The notes under the pieces were generated by a model. It was not told the DNA's origin. It did no database searches and worked only from the letters and a program-made list of their open reading frames with translations. Both the position numbers and the translations under genes were made by a program. Shown one piece after another: positions 25,378 through 35,200 of a stretch of 35,372 nt of DNA (position 1 is the stretch's first letter; each line of letters begins with the position of its first letter). The stretch covers positions 1 to 35,372 of the forward strand of contig JALVAQ010000103.1 of the NCBI GenBank assembly GCA_027011095.1, written 5' to 3'. The DNA is from Bacteroidales bacterium (GTDB lineage: Bacteria; Bacteroidota; Bacteroidia; Bacteroidales; F082).

Positions 25378-26748
25378 TTAATGATAAACCCGTGAAGCTT
25401 TGCTTGGGTTGTCGCCTTTGTTTCGTCCAAGGTATGGCTGAATACATCTGAACCCTATGTAGGCCTTGGCTGTATCCTGATATTCATAGGCACGGGTAGT
25501 GACCTGTAAATAATATTTAATATCTTTCCACGAACCACCACGAATTACTTTACGTTTCATGGCTGGCGGATCGTCCTCTTTTGCATTATAGGTGTAGTTG
25601 GGGTTCATATCCCATGTAAAGTTGTAAGAGGACGGGTCGTAAGCCGAGTTTGTCCATTCGGCCACGTTTCCGGCCATATCGTACAAGCCCCAGTCGTTGG
25701 CAGGATAGTGTGCTACAATAACTGTACGTAATCCGCCATCGGCAATGTAATTTCCTCTGCGGGGTTTAAAGTTTGCCAAAAAGCATCCTTTTTCGTTAAG
25801 GGTATAAGGCCCGCCCCAGGGATAGGGATTAAGCTGGTACCCCCCTCTGGCAGCCCATTCCCATTCGGCTTCGGAGGGAAGACGGAATTCTGAAAGTTCC
25901 ACATTGCCTTTTTTATGTTTAATATGTGAATTAAGCAGTTGTGTTCTCCAAACGCAAAATGCCCGTGCCTGACGCCAGTTTACACCTACTACAGGGTAAT
26001 TGTCGTAAGCGGGATGCCAAAAATATTTTTCGGTCATGGGGTCGTTAAACGAATAGGTATAATCAGCAATCCATGCCAATGTATCAGGATAAACGCCAAT
26101 CATTTCGTTACGAACATAAACCGATCGGTCGCGAAGTCCCTGCGGACGGTTTGCCAGTCCGGCATTACGATAGTCGCCGGGTTCTGAAAAATCCTTTTTA
26201 GCAGCAGCGTGTAGGTCAACCCATTGATATGTGTACATTAATTTACGGGTGTCAATTTCGCGGCGGCGGAAAAATCTTTCGTTTTCGGGGAGGTACATCT
26301 CTTCGAGTGCATCTCTTACATCCTGGTCTTCGCTATCCCAGTTGATGTCTGTTTTCCAGTTTAGGTAAGGGGGGTCGTAAACTTCGCCGGTTTTTTCATT
26401 TTCTTCAATCAGAAAATCTTCGGGGTCAACATTTCCCAAAAGAGTTCTGGCGATTGAGTCGCGAACCCAGTTAACGAACTGGCGATATTCATTATTTGTA
26501 ATTTCTGTTTCATCCATAAAAAAGCCTGAAACTGAAATTGTTTTCGGTTCTGCCAAATAACTTTTTGCAATGTCTTCATCACCGGCACCCATTACAAAGC
26601 TTCCCTGTGGAACGAAAACCATCCCGTAAGGGTCGGCCTGATAGAATGGTTTTGATGAAGTTCGTGCTCCAACTAATTCTCCATTACCTGAGTTATTACA
26701 ACTTGCCAATAACCCGGCAACGAGAATGTAAAAAATCAACCTTTTCAT
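25378..26748 (-). CDS. porK: T9SS ring lipoprotein PorK/GldK
   Basis: This is a 456-residue outer-membrane lipoprotein of the PorKN ring. The signal peptide KRLIFYILVAGLLASC ends in a lipobox at C17. The mature part is a formylglycine-generating-enzyme-like fold: GMVFVPQGSFVMGAG, FFMDETEITNNEYRQFV, PVVGVNWRQARAFCVWR, FRLPSEAEWEWAARGG, GNVAEWTNSAYD and VIRGGSWKD. GldK proteins use this fold structurally, without known catalysis. I take the ATG at 26748. A TTG three codons upstream (26757) is in frame but would only lengthen the signal peptide. It lies 106 bases after porP. Confidence 0.95.
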   Translation of the reverse strand: MKRLIFYILVAGLLASCNNSGNGELVGARTSSKPFYQADPYGMVFVPQGSFVMGAGDEDIAKSYLAEPKTISVSGFFMDETEITNNEYRQFVNWVRDSIARTLLGNVDPEDFLIEENEKTGEVYDPPYLNWKTDINWDSEDQDVRDALEEMYLPENERFFRRREIDTRKLMYTYQWVDLHAAAKKDFSEPGDYRNAGLANRPQGLRDRSVYVRNEMIGVYPDTLAWIADYTYSFNDPMTEKYFWHPAYDNYPVVGVNWRQARAFCVWRTQLLNSHIKHKKGNVELSEFRLPSEAEWEWAARGGYQLNPYPWGGPYTLNEKGCFLANFKPRRGNYIADGGLRTVIVAHYPANDWGLYDMAGNVAEWTNSAYDPSSYNFTWDMNPNYTYNAKEDDPPAMKRKVIRGGSWKDIKYYLQVTTRAYEYQDTAKAYIGFRCIQPYLGRNKGDNPSKASRVYH

Positions 26749-26854
26749 ACTTAACAATTTGATTTTATGTGTCTTACCTTATTTTCCTTTTTTAACGAGC
26801 ACCAAAAATAAGAAAATCTGCAATGTAACTTAGTTTTGGGCTTAATATTTTCAA

Positions 26855-27808
26855 TTACAAATACCGAGTGTTTTTATAACTGGTTTTTGAATGGTCACCT
26901 TTTATTTTAAAACAGTAGCTTAATCCTATTTCGTGAGACCCTGGCATACCGTATCTCATGGTATTGATATCATAGGAATAGCTAATATTGAAATCTCTGA
27001 ACTTAACGCCAACCATAACGCCCACCGACTCTAAAAACCGATAGCTGACACCGGCGTAAAATCTGTCTTTGTACCTAACGTTGGTTGAAATAATATATTG
27101 CGTGGAGGCTAAATTACTCTCAATCATAAATCCAGGATCAATTTCATAGTCTTGGTTGGTAAGAAATATCCGGTACATTCCGGTAAGAAACAGGGTGCGG
27201 TCGGTTTTGTAACGAACCACCTGATTATCGGAGGTACTTAAATTTTTTCCGTGCGATTCGAGCAGGTTAATTACTGATAACCCCACGTAGTAATCTTCGG
27301 TTTTAACAAATATGCCCAGGTTGCCGTCAAAAATCATCGCTCCCTGTTCGGAGGACAACAAAATTGGGTCTCCCGATTGTTCCGGTTTTAATTTTGAGAA
27401 ATCAATGCTGTGGTTCATCAAACTAACTCCTGCGCCAATGCCCACATCGGCAAACGAAAGTGAAGCATGAAACGAATAAGAAAGGTTAATGCCTACTGAT
27501 TTTTCGAAGCCCAGTTTGTCCTGAATAATTGAACCGCCAAGCCCTCCGTGTAAAACTTTCATGGGTGAGTTAATGGTAACAAGGTAGGTTTCGGGAGCAA
27601 CTTTATTGCCTTCATCGTCGGTAAAACCGGCCCAGTGTTGACGCAAAAGTCCGTTTACACATACGCCATCACCCATTCCTGCAAATCCGGGATTAATGTA
27701 GGTTAAGGTATTATTATATTGCGTAAAAGTTGAAAGCCTCTGCCCGTAAGCAGTTGCCGAAACAACAATTAGAAAAATAATACTGTTGTAAAACTTTTTA
27801 AAACTCAA
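26855..27808 (-). CDS. porP: T9SS outer-membrane protein PorP/SprF family
   Basis: This is a 317-residue beta-barrel protein; PorP/SprF members associate with the PorKLMN machine or with particular large cargo. A signal peptide (about 1-22, IIFLIVVSATAYGQ) precedes the family signature LSTFTQYNNTLTYINPGFAG. Strand-rich sequence follows, with an IGLSYCFKIKG strand near the end. The only usable start is TTG at 27808: no in-frame ATG occurs before residue 44, and no signal peptide would remain from there. Being first in porP-K-L-M-N, as in Porphyromonas, suggests the core PorP and not one of the many cargo-linked SprF paralogues. Confidence 0.92.
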   Translation of the reverse strand: MSFKKFYNSIIFLIVVSATAYGQRLSTFTQYNNTLTYINPGFAGMGDGVCVNGLLRQHWAGFTDDEGNKVAPETYLVTINSPMKVLHGGLGGSIIQDKLGFEKSVGINLSYSFHASLSFADVGIGAGVSLMNHSIDFSKLKPEQSGDPILLSSEQGAMIFDGNLGIFVKTEDYYVGLSVINLLESHGKNLSTSDNQVVRYKTDRTLFLTGMYRIFLTNQDYEIDPGFMIESNLASTQYIISTNVRYKDRFYAGVSYRFLESVGVMVGVKFRDFNISYSYDINTMRYGMPGSHEIGLSYCFKIKGDHSKTSYKNTRYL

Positions 27809-27846
27809 TACTCTGTTCTTTTTATTTTTCCTTTTATTAACGCAGG

Positions 27847-27876
27847 CTAAAGTATAAAAATTATAGTTTGGTAAAC
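27847..27876 (-). promoter_or_regulatory. Possible promoter of the porPKLMN operon
   Basis: On the minus strand TACTTTAG (27854-27847) matches TAnnTTTG at all but one specified base. A TTTAC element sits 17 bases upstream. The start codon is 38 bases downstream. This is weak evidence in AT-rich DNA. Confidence 0.3.
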
Positions 27877-27953
27877 CTTTTTTTTATTTTATTTCGCTGT
27901 AATGACACCGTTAATCATTTGTACGTTGCAAAGAAAAGCTATTTTATTACACC

Positions 27954-28511
27954 TTACAACAATTTATATTTATCCAAAATAACATATTCGGGTCCATGAG
28001 GGTGCAGGATACTTTCGTATAAAAATATTTCATGTACATCAATTGTTTGAAAAAACACCTCTTTATATAGGACAATGGATTTTTGAAAAAATGCTTTATC
28101 CTGTACCTGTTTAATTCGTGCAAGGGTAAGGTGCGGCACAAAGTTTTGCCGGTCGTTGGGAAAGCCGGCTTGTTCAAGTTCAAATCGCAAATTATTTCCC
28201 AATCTGATAAGCTGCTTGTCGTTGTTAATATTTACCCTGATGATTCGTGGGCGATAGGTACTGCCAAAAATGCCAATTCCTTTTAAATCGAAAGAAAACG
28301 AATTTGTGGAGTCGGTAACTTTTTTGATTGTTTTTGAAATGATATCAATTTTATCTTCCGTTGTTTCGCCAATAAATTTCAGGGTAAGATGAAAAAGCGA
28401 TGCATCAACCCATTTAATTCTACCCTGGCTGCATCGGGCTTGTAAATCGTTACATGCTTTTAACAAGGTTTGGTTGGGATAAATATTAATAGCAATAAAA
28501 AGACGTTTCAT
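27954..28511 (-). CDS. thpR: RNA 2',3'-cyclic phosphodiesterase (2'-5' RNA ligase family)
   Basis: ThpR (185 residues) belongs to the 2H phosphoesterase superfamily, which opens 2',3'-cyclic phosphates on RNA ends and in vitro can join tRNA halves by 2'-5' linkage. Both catalytic motifs are present: H41-L-T-L44 (SLFHLTLKFIGE) and H127-L-T-L130 (VPHLTLARIK). The N-terminal RLFIAINI is also typical. Length matches the family. It lies 145 bases upstream of porP on the same strand. A functional link to secretion is not suggested. Confidence 0.9.
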   Translation of the reverse strand: MKRLFIAINIYPNQTLLKACNDLQARCSQGRIKWVDASLFHLTLKFIGETTEDKIDIISKTIKKVTDSTNSFSFDLKGIGIFGSTYRPRIIRVNINNDKQLIRLGNNLRFELEQAGFPNDRQNFVPHLTLARIKQVQDKAFFQKSIVLYKEVFFQTIDVHEIFLYESILHPHGPEYVILDKYKLL

Positions 28512-28573
28512 AAACTTTAAAAATAGAAAAGCAAAAATGCATAAAAAATAAATGAGTCTGGCCTAAAAAATTA

Positions 28574-28604
28574 TTGCATGAAAAAACAAATTGTTATATC
28601 TTTG
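28574..28604 (+). promoter_or_regulatory. Promoter of the tRNA-Ala gene
   Basis: TTG (28574-28576) and TATCTTTG (28597-28604) are separated by 20 bases, close to the Bacteroidota TTG-N(17-23)-TAnnTTTG layout. The tRNA begins 26 bases downstream. Confidence 0.6.
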
Positions 28605-28630
28605 CCGCCGCAATTGAAAAAATTGCAGAT

Positions 28631-28704
28631 GGGGGATTAGCTCAGTTGGCTAGAGCGTTTGACTGGCAGTCAAGAGGTCATCGGTTCGATTCCGATATTC
28701 TCCA
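28631..28704 (+). tRNA. tRNA-Ala, anticodon GGC
   Basis: A full cloverleaf can be drawn. The acceptor GGGGGAT pairs with ATTCTCC and contains the G3-U70 wobble that marks alanine tRNAs. The D arm is GCTC/GAGC. The anticodon stem TTTGA/TCAAG has loop CTGGCAG, giving anticodon GGC. The T arm is ATCGG-TTCGATT-CCGAT. The discriminator base is A. The 3' CCA is not encoded (ACG follows), so it must be added after transcription. The gene is 74 bases and stands alone on the plus strand. Confidence 0.97.
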
Positions 28705-28713
28705 CGTAAAGAG

Positions 28714-28748
28714 AAGGTTATTAATCAATGGGTTAGTAACCTTTTTTT
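28714..28748 (+). terminator. Rho-independent terminator after tRNA-Ala
   Basis: An 11-bp stem AAGGTTATTAA/TTAGTAACCTT with one G-T pair (28714-28724 and 28733-28743) and an 8-base loop is followed directly by a T-run. It starts 10 bases after the tRNA. Confidence 0.75.
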
Positions 28749-29247
28749 ATGTCCTTTACCCTCCTTTATGGTTTCCCTCTCTATTCTCACAATGACTATT
28801 TATCATTATAGGAATGACTTTTACTATGACTTTTTACAATTTAATGTAAAATGGCAAAGTGTAAAATTATTGTAAGAAAGAACCCCACTTTAAAAAATTG
28901 TATTTTCTTATTTATGCTCATATTTCCTTCCCTATCTCCATCCAACATTCCCGGCATAGTAAAAACAATCAGGATGATTAGATTTTGATTTCGAACCATG
29001 GTACTTAATTTCTAAATATTTTATAAAGACTAATTAATAAGGTAATTACTGGTTTTGACGATTAGTGGAGGTGCTGACAAAATTTACCAATGATGACCTT
29101 TTGATGACCTCTAAATCTTGCTTCTTACCATTAAATGGGGTTCTTTTGTAATGATTTATAATGTGATGATTACCTCCGTTGGTAATTTGGAGTGTAAAAA
29201 ACCCACATTACAATAAAAAGCTTAACGATTACTAAAGATTTCGTCTT
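28749..29247. other. AT-rich intergenic region without a gene
   Basis: No convincing reading frame occurs in these roughly 500 bases. I see an imperfect inverted repeat, AAAGAACCCCACTTTAA (28877-28893) against TTAAATGGGGTTCTTT (29131-29146). A doubled GATGACCT (29092 and 29103) is also present, with a related GATGATTACCT at 29165. No exact TAnnTTTG box precedes the next gene, so its promoter is not identified. The doubled motif could be a regulator site, and the inverted repeat could be a small element's ends; both are weak. Confidence 0.4.
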
Positions 29248-32200
29248 ATGAAAAAAGTTTACCTCAAAAGTTTGTTGTTTGCATTAACAGTAATGGCCGG
29301 CCTCACCCTTTTTGGTCAAAACAGTAAAAGTGGTGCACCGCAAAAGGCGGCAGCATCCAAAAACAATTTCTATTCCATCGAAAAATCGTTTAACGATAAG
29401 TGGTCTTCTTACAACATTGACAGGAATGGTTACTACATTGATGAGAATGGTGAAGAAAAAAGAGTTCCCGGCTACAAACAATTTAAACGTTGGGAGTGGT
29501 ACTGGGAGACCCGTGTTGATAAAACCACCGGTGACTTCCCCCGAATCAGGAAGTCTGATGTTTTTATGGAACGTGCAAACAACGGTAATCCTTCACGGAG
29601 CACTTCCGGCAGTTGGACATCATTGGGGCCTTCGAGCAGTGCAGGAGGTTATTACGGCTTGGGAAGGTTAAACTGCATCGGTTTCAGAAGCGGTGACAAC
29701 AACACCTATTACGTAGGCTCCCCTTCGGGAGGATTGTGGAAAACAACCGATGACGGTGCTTCATGGACTGCCCTCACCGATGACAATCCTGTTTTGGGTG
29801 TCAGCGATGTGGTGGTACTGGCAGGAAGTACAACTTCAAATGATACCCTTTACATTGGTACCGGTGACCGTGATGGTGGCTCATTGTGGAGTATGGGAGG
29901 TGGACAAACCGGCGACAACAATAGTATTGGGGTGCTTAAGTCAGTTGATGGTGGAGCCACCTGGAATACAACAGGGCTGTCGTTTCAGGCTTCGGAAGGC
30001 GTGTTGGTAAACCGGTTGATTGTTAATCCCGACAACCATAACATATTATATGCGGCAACAACCAACGGACTTTATAAAACTACCGATGGTGGTAACAACT
30101 GGACACAACTATCCAACACCGACTTTTACGACCTTGAATTTAAACCCGGCAACCCTCAAACCATGTATGCCGGTGGCAACACAAGCGGCAGCATCTATTT
30201 ATCAACCGATGGAGGTGCTACATGGTCGGAAGTGCTGACAACAAACGGGTATCGTGTTGTGGTTGGCGTAAGCCCCAACCAAAGTACATGGGCTTATGCG
30301 GCTATTGTTGACTCTTATGGTTCATTAACAGGTTTTTATAAATCGGAAACTTCGGGAAGCTCCTGGTTTTTGCCCGGCGACTTTGTTAATTTAATGGGTG
30401 CTAACTGCGATGGTTCAGGTAGTTATCAGGGGTGGTACGATTTGGCGCTTGGTGTTGACCCCACCAACGCCGCTATTGTTTTTGTGGGTGGAATCAATAC
30501 CTGGAAAACCTCTGATGGTGGTGTAAACTGGCATCTTAACAACTACTGGCATGGAACCTGTGGCGGGTCGGCACCCGAAGTACATGCCGATAAACATTGC
30601 CTTAAATTTCAAAATGAAACAGCAACACTTTTTGAATGTAACGACGGCGGCGTATATAAAACCACCGATGGCGGTATAAACTGGAATAACAAAGGAAACG
30701 GAATTGTGTCGGGCCAAATTTATCGACTGGCCGTTTCGCAAACGGTGCAGGGTGATGTTATTGCAGGATTACAGGATAATGGAACAAAATCCATTAATTC
30801 AGGAACCTGGGAAGATGTTTTGGGTGGTGATGGTATGGATTGTGATATTGACTATACCGACAATAATCTGCAATATGGCGAAAGTCAAAATGGTTATTTA
30901 ATAAAAACCACAAACCACTGGACAACTTCTACTGATATGGGATTTATTGATGGCCGCTGGATAAGTCCTTTTGCCATCGACCCCACAACCCATACTACCC
31001 TCTATTTTGGTGCTACCAGAAGTGATAGATTTGATCCAAGGCTTCACAAATCAACCGATGGCGGGAGTACATGGAGTGCTATCGGTGACTATAATTTCCG
31101 TGAATTTGCCGTGGCTCCTTCAAACTCCGATTATATTTACGGAGTGGATAATAAGGGGTTCTTAGAAGATGTTGCCGGTGTTTATAAAACCGACAACGGT
31201 GGGTCATCCTGGTCTGATATTACAGGAACCCTGCCTGTAAACAGTGCTACACCAACTTATGTAGCCGTTAAATACGACGATCCGAATACGGTATGGGTAA
31301 CATTCGGACAATACAACAACTACTCGGTTTACCAAACAACCGACGGAGGCACTTCGTGGATGGATATCTCTTACGGATTGCCGTCAGTACCTGTAATGTG
31401 CATTGTTCAAAATCGTCAAAATACCTCTGAAACAGAGTTGTATGTGGGAACCGATGTGGGCGTTTATGTAAAATACGGAACCGCACCCTGGCAACTTTTC
31501 AGCACCGGATTGCCCAATGTTGTGGTTACCGAGCTTAAAATATATTACGATGATGCCACTCCGGCAAACAGCCGCATCAGAGCGGCAACTTACGGAAGAG
31601 GTGTGTGGGAATCCGATTTATATACCTTTACGGCTGCGGCTCCCATAGCCGACTTTATTGCAGATGATACGGTTCCCATACCCAATCAAACCGTCAGCTT
31701 TAACGACTTTTCTTCCAATCAGCCTACTTCCTGGCAATGGACTATCACACCTTCGTCTTATCAATACGTTGATGGTACAAGTGCCACTTCGCAGTACCCC
31801 AAGGTGCAATTTATGGCATTGGGTTATTACACCATTCAGTTAACGGCATCCAATGCATTGGGCAACGATACCAAAACAAGAACCTCTTACATTAACGTCG
31901 GGACGTATCACAACTATTGCAGTGCTTCCGGTGGCGGCAGCGATTATATTGAGAGTGTCGAAACGGGAGACATCAGCAATACCAACACATCTTCCGATGG
32001 GTACCACGATTACAAATCACTTTCCACCGCTTTATATCAGGGGCAGGCCGAAATACCCATTACTATTTCCAACGGGTTGGCAAACAGCACCTACGATGTT
32101 TCTGTATGGATAGATTTTAATCGTGACGGAACTTTTGATGAGTTAGCTGAAAAAATTGTGTGCGAATCAAATACTTCAACAAGCCCGGACATTTACTATT

Positions 32201-35200
32201 TTGATGTTCCTGTTGATGCCGATACCGGTATTACCGTTATGCGGGTACGTATTAAACGATTATATTCCGATTGCGGTTCACCCTGTGGAACCACAACCTA
32301 TGGCGAAGTGGAAGATTATTCGATTCAACTGAACGAAATGCCAGCCTGTCCTCCTCCCTCCTATCAAACCGAAAGTAACCTTACGGGAACATCCGTTGAT
32401 TTGGGCTGGTCGCAAATTGGTTCGGTATCCTCGTGGGATATCCGGCTTGTAACAGCAGGAACCGACACTTCGGGAATAGCGTTCAGCACAACATCATCCA
32501 ACCCGCTAACGGTAGATACCTTAACCGGAAACACGGATTACGAATGGTATGTAAGATCTGCTTGTGGCAGTGCATGGATTGGCCCGTCATCATTCCATAC
32601 CTCCTGTACATCGCTCACGGCACCGGTTTCCGAAAATTTTGACGGGGTTTCCACTCCCGACCTGCCCAATTGCTGGACAAAGATTGTAAACACAACTTCG
32701 GGTTACTCCTATGTTAGAACAAGCACATACAATCCCAACTCTTCACCCAACTCGGTTATCTTTTATAATAGTGATGATACAACAGGTACATTTCTTCTGA
32801 TAGCTCCTCAATTAACCGATTTGCCAACGCAGCAAAATATGATTACTTTTTATGCTAAAGGAGCCGATGGCGGAGAAGCATTTATTGTGGGAACCATGAC
32901 CGACCCGTCAGACGAATCAACCTTTACACCATACAAAACCATAACCCTGACCGATACTTACATTCAATACAAGGTTTATTTCGGGTCGGGATATACTTTA
33001 AACGATACCTACATAGCTTTTAAACACGGCATGAACGACCGGTATCTGAATATCTATTTTGATGATTTTGTATATACTGCCATGCCCGTATGCCCCGAAC
33101 CGTCAGACCTTGCTGCCGATAGCATTTCCGATACCGCAGCAAAACTTTCGTGGACGGAAAACGGTACGGCAACCTCATGGCAATTAAGAATTGTTACCTC
33201 AGGAACCGACACTACGGGATTAAGTTACAGTACAGTAACTGCCAATCCGCTTTGGATAGACACCCTTTTGGCGAACACTTCTTATGATTGGTATGTGCGG
33301 GGTGATTGCGCTGGTGAATGGTCGGCCAATGCAACCTTTTCCACCATGTGCAGCAGCCGTACCGCTCCGTTTTCCGAAAACTTTGACGGGGTAACTGCAC
33401 CCGATTTACCCGATTGTTGGAGCAGTATAGTTTATTCTAACTACACGCAGGCTGCAGTGAAAACCTACACTTATTCTTATCCCCATTCAAGTCCAAACCA
33501 TATTTTGATGAATGACGATGGCGGAGCCAACGGTGCACTTTTGTTAATCACGCCTGAACTAAGCGATTTGACCTCACACTTGAATCAAATCAGATTTTAC
33601 GCAAAATGTTACGATGAAGGGGAATATTTGATTGTGGGAACTATGACTGATGCTTCGGACACAGCTACTTTCACCGCTTTTAAAACCATTCAACTAACAA
33701 CCGATTATACCGAATACACAGTAATGTTTGGAAACTCTTACAGTGAAAGTGACAGTTATATCGCATTTAAGCATGGTGAGAATGGAGACGGATTTTATAA
33801 CAATATCTTTATTGACGATTTTGTGTACGAACCCATGCCCACCTGTCCGCCGGTTTCCGATTTGAAAGAGAGTAATATAACAACTACCTCGGCAACACTC
33901 TCCTGGACACAAAACGGTTCGGAAACAAGCTGGGATGTGAGAATCGTTACCAAAGACAGCGACACTACAGGTACGCCTTATGCTACCAAAACATCCAATA
34001 TGATTATTGTGGACACCTTGTCGGCCAATACTTATTACGATTGGTACGTACGTTCCGGCTGTGGCAGCGACTGGGCAAAAAGTACTTTTGTTACCGATTG
34101 CGGAACCTACAGCGCACCCTACAGCATGAATTTTGATAACGAAACCGTACCCGACATCCCCCATTGCTGGTCAACCATAGTCAGTTCATCCAGTTCTTAT
34201 GCCAAGATTGAAACACTCACTTCACAGTTTCCGAATTCAACTCCCAACCATGTGGTAATGGATGAATACAATGACGACAATGCAACACTTTTGCTTATCT
34301 CTCCGCAGTTTACCGACCTCACAACGCAGCAAAGGCAAATTACCTTTTTTGCAAAAGCCAATAACGACGGCGACAGTTTATTGATCGGAACCATGTCGGA
34401 CCCGGCAGTTGCTTCCACCTTTACACGCTTCAAAAAAATATCACTCACCACCACTTACACTCAATATACGGTAATGTTCGGAGCAACCTATACGCTAAAC
34501 GATGAGTACATAGCCTTTAAACACGGAGGCGGAGGTAATTACGAAAAGATTTATCTTGATGATTTTAATTACACTTACATGCCTGTGAACCCGCCTCCAT
34601 CCGATTTGTATGAAGCCGGTATTACCCAAACATCGGCACAGTTGGGATGGACTGAAAACGGTACGGCAACCTCATGGGATGTGCGCATTGTAATTGAAAA
34701 TGCCGATACTGCCGGCGTGGCCTATGCAACCACATCCAACAACCCTTTTACGGTAGATACTTTAAATCCAAATACTTATTACGACTGGTATGTGCGTGAA
34801 CAAGGTAGTGAAAACTGGGCCGGCCCGTCAACTTTTGTAACTGATTGTGGTGCTTACACGGCAACCTATTCTGAAAACTTTGATAACGTTACCGCTCCTG
34901 CCATTCCGCATTGTTTTAGTACCATTGTAAACTCAACTTCAGCTAACGCTGTTGTTAAAACTGATACTTATGGAGAACATTCCTATCCAAACCAAGTGAA
35001 TATGTCTAATGCCTACGATGCCAATGCAACACTTATGCTTATTTCCCCGCAGTTCAGCGATTTAACCTCGCAACAAAATGAGGTTCGTTTTTACGGCAAA
35101 GGCTACTCCGGGGTAAAGGTTATTTTGGGCACCATTGATAATCCGGCTAATGCTTCCGGTTTTACAGCCATTGATACCATTGAACTTACAAGTACATACA

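Noticed and set aside
28574-28795. 73-codon plus-strand frame over the tRNA
   Set aside because: It runs straight through the tRNA-Ala and its terminator; the tRNA structure explains the sequence.
28631-29247. tRNA-Ala as an integration site for a genomic island carrying the adhesin
   Set aside because: No integrase gene and no direct repeat of the tRNA 3' end is visible in the window, and the adhesin codon use is not clearly foreign.
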